Origin: Candidatus Portnoybacteria bacterium CG_4_10_14_0_2_um_filter_44_20
GTDB lineage: Bacteria > Patescibacteriota > Minisyncoccia > Portnoybacterales > GCA-002795985
Length of the DNA stretch: 7,747 bases
NCBI GenBank assembly: GCA_002792395.1
Contig: PFOG01000103.1
Coordinates: 1-7,747, forward strand
Direction of reading: 5' to 3'
Below are positions 6,662 to 7,747 of this stretch, in pieces. Position numbers and translations under genes: made by a program. Each line of letters begins with the position of its first letter. Within the stretch, counting starts at the first letter, position 1. The notes beneath the pieces were generated by a model that ran no database searches, was not told where the DNA came from, and was given only the letters and a program-made list of their open reading frames with translations.

Positions 6662-7423
6662 ATGTCAAACCGGTTAAAAATAAAAACTTATGGAAATAAA
6701 TATCGCCTTCTACTTGGCACTATTTGTTGTCTCCTCTCAGCTACCTATTGCCTTCCCGCCGCCGCCCAAGCTGTTTCCAACAATTTGGTTTTGACTTGGT
6801 CGACCAACACTTTCGCTCCTCCGACCTACCAGGGAAAACCCCTACCAGCCTACGGAAGTGTTATAGATCTAACGATTGACCCCCCGAATTCCTCTGCCGG
6901 CAAAATGGACGGGCTTAACTTTATCTGGTTTCTAAATGGCGACAAGCAGATTTTTTCTTCCGGCAAGAACCAAACGAGGTTTATGTTCCGCGTTTCCTCG
7001 TCTGCCGGCACCCATATTGCAATTAATGTCCAGATCCAAGACGACGACGACAATGTATTAGCTGAACTAACTAGCTCTATTCCTGTCGTTTCTTCAGAAA
7101 TAGTCCTCTACCCCGCAGAGGGTAATTCTGGTTATAATAGCCAAACTTCAGGCTCTATTCAAACCTCTCCCGGCCAAGAGTTGCAGCTTCTTGCCGCTCC
7201 TTATTTCTTCGACATCTCCAGCGCTAAAGAACTTGAATATCAGTGGCGTTTTGATGGGCAGCCGATTATTAAAGTCGAAGACGCCAACCATTTCGGCCTG
7301 AAAATCGACGCGGGCTCTCTCGCCGAAAGTCTGCGAAAAGAATTAAGCATTTTTGTCGAAAATCCAAAAAATAGGGCCCAGCGGGCAAGCCAAAAAATTG
7401 ATATCGTTATCAATAAAGGTTAG
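6662..7423 (+). CDS. Secreted beta-rich (Ig/PKD-like) protein, T4SS-locus associated
   Basis: 253 residues. The N-terminus has a basic region (R4, K6, K8, K13, R15), a hydrophobic core (LLLGTICCLLSATYCLP) and AAAQA, so Sec export with cleavage near Ala37 is likely. No proper lipobox is present. The mature part starts VLTWSTNTFAPPTYQGKPLP, a motif I recognise from uncharacterised secreted proteins near VirB4-like genes in Parcubacteria. It continues with alternating strands such as LNFIWFLNGD, RFMFRVSSSAG, IAINVQIQDDDD, IVLYPAEGNSGY, LLAAPYFFDI and LEYQWRFDGQ. The two repeated YxW/IWFLNG-type strands suggest two tandem Ig- or PKD-like beta-sandwich domains, about 40-145 and 146-251. There is no C-terminal membrane anchor or sorting motif. 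It lies between virB4 and a pilin-like gene and may be an extracytoplasmic part of the same apparatus; that role is inferred. The ATG at 6662 has an A-rich leader without a Shine-Dalgarno sequence. Confidence 0.78.
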   Translation: MSNRLKIKTYGNKYRLLLGTICCLLSATYCLPAAAQAVSNNLVLTWSTNTFAPPTYQGKPLPAYGSVIDLTIDPPNSSAGKMDGLNFIWFLNGDKQIFSSGKNQTRFMFRVSSSAGTHIAINVQIQDDDDNVLAELTSSIPVVSSEIVLYPAEGNSGYNSQTSGSIQTSPGQELQLLAAPYFFDISSAKELEYQWRFDGQPIIKVEDANHFGLKIDAGSLAESLRKELSIFVENPKNRAQRASQKIDIVINKG

Positions 7424-7432
7424 GATTTAATG

Positions 7433-7493
7433 TTTGGCAATCTAAAGCAAATCGGCAGAGTTTGTCAAATATTTTACCGTGAGTTTGGCAAAT
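7433..7493 (+). repeat. Three short TTTGNCAA-type repeats upstream of the pilin-like gene
   Basis: TTTGGCAA (7433-7440), TTTGTCAAAT (7461-7470) and TTTGGCAAAT (7484-7493) occur within 61 bases of a gap without a long gene. Each is itself a small palindrome (TTTG-N-CAAA, imperfect in the first). They could be operator sites or simply AT-rich chance matches; spacing between starts is 28 and 23 bases. Confidence 0.35.
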
Positions 7494-7508
7494 AATGAAC
7501 AACCGGAT

Positions 7509-7539
7509 GAGGACTGTTCTCTTTGGGAGGACAGTCCTC
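7509..7539 (+). promoter_or_regulatory. Strong 13-bp hairpin in the leader of the pilin-like gene
   Basis: The arms GAGGACTGTTCTC (7509-7521) and GAGGACAGTCCTC (7527-7539) pair over 13 bp with a single U-G wobble, closing on the 5-base loop TTTGG. It ends 22 bases before the ATG at 7562. The bases after it (GGAAATTATATAG) contain no T-run, so it is not a textbook rho-independent terminator. It could be a processing or stability element, an attenuator or a protein-binding site between the secreted-protein gene and the pilin-like gene. Confidence 0.7.
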
Positions 7540-7561
7540 CGGAAATTATATAGAAACTGTG

Positions 7562-7747
7562 ATGTCAAATAAATTAAAATTCTTTTTACTTATTTTGAGT
7601 GCCGGCTTGTTTTTTCTACGTAAAAGCTCTCTTGCTCTGGCTCAAGGATACCAGCTTCAGGTCCCCCTCCCCGGCGTCTCGGGCACCGTCTCCGGTCCCG
7701 GCCAATACATCCGGGCGATTTTTACTTACGGCCTAAGCATTGTCGGC
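7562..7747 (+). CDS. Small exported protein, probable VirB2/TrbC-like pilin subunit (3' partial)
   Basis: 62 codons are visible before the window ends. The N-terminus MSNKLK plus the hydrophobic FFLLILSAGLFFL form a signal sequence, with likely cleavage after LALA (residue 28 or so) before QGYQLQVPLPGV. The remainder, GPGQYIRAIFTYGLSIVG, looks like the beginning of the first membrane helix of the VirB2/TrbC-like pilins seen in Patescibacteria, where a 'PLPG' segment precedes a short amphipathic turn and two hydrophobic helices. The expected glycine-rich inter-helix region and second helix would be beyond the window, so the family call is provisional. It follows the secreted-protein gene by 138 bases, a gap holding a strong hairpin. 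That would suit separate control of an abundantly needed subunit. The ATG at 7562 has no Shine-Dalgarno sequence. Confidence 0.6.
   Translation, partial: MSNKLKFFLLILSAGLFFLRKSSLALAQGYQLQVPLPGVSGTVSGPGQYIRAIFTYGLSIVG

Overview
The window (7747 bases, all recognisable genes on the + strand) looks like a piece of a Candidate Phyla Radiation (Patescibacteria, probably Parcubacteria-like) genome. This is inferred from the gene set. A VirB6/TrbL-like membrane protein, a PrgI-family protein, a stand-alone TraC-like domain, a VirB4 ATPase, a secreted beta-rich protein of the 'PPxYxGKxLP' type and a small pilin-like protein in this order form an arrangement I know from those genomes. TGA ends at least two genes (3319-3321 and 6516-6518), so the recoded TGA=Gly code of Gracilibacteria/Absconditabacteria is not used. 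No taxonomic marker is present, so the placement is tentative.

Layout: 1-2049, the 3' part of a VirB6/TrbL-like polytopic membrane protein with a long soluble tail. 2074-3321, an unrecognised soluble protein with two helical regions and a proline-rich tail. 3353-3480, palindromic repeat element A. 3507-3794, the small two-helix PrgI-family protein. 3842-3967, palindromic repeat element B. 4021-4650, a TraC-like protein corresponding to the N-terminal part of VirB4. 4728-6518, the VirB4 ATPase. 6662-7423, a secreted beta-sandwich-like protein. 7562-7747, the start of a small signal-peptide-bearing protein, probably a VirB2/TrbC-like pilin, cut by the window end. The 138-base gap before that last gene holds a strong 13-bp hairpin.

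Together the genes read as one cluster for a type IV secretion-like envelope machine: VirB4 as energy source with its split-off N-terminal partner, VirB6-like and PrgI proteins in the membrane, and a pilin-like and a secreted protein outside the membrane. No relaxase, VirD4 coupling protein or outer-membrane core (VirB7/9/10) is visible here. The machine could therefore serve DNA uptake, pilus assembly or cell contact rather than classical conjugation; that is inference. The most unusual sequence features are the two modular palindromic elements bracketing the PrgI gene, one of which creates a spurious N-terminal extension on the next gene, and the hairpin with an overlapping 25-codon ORF upstream of the pilin-like gene.
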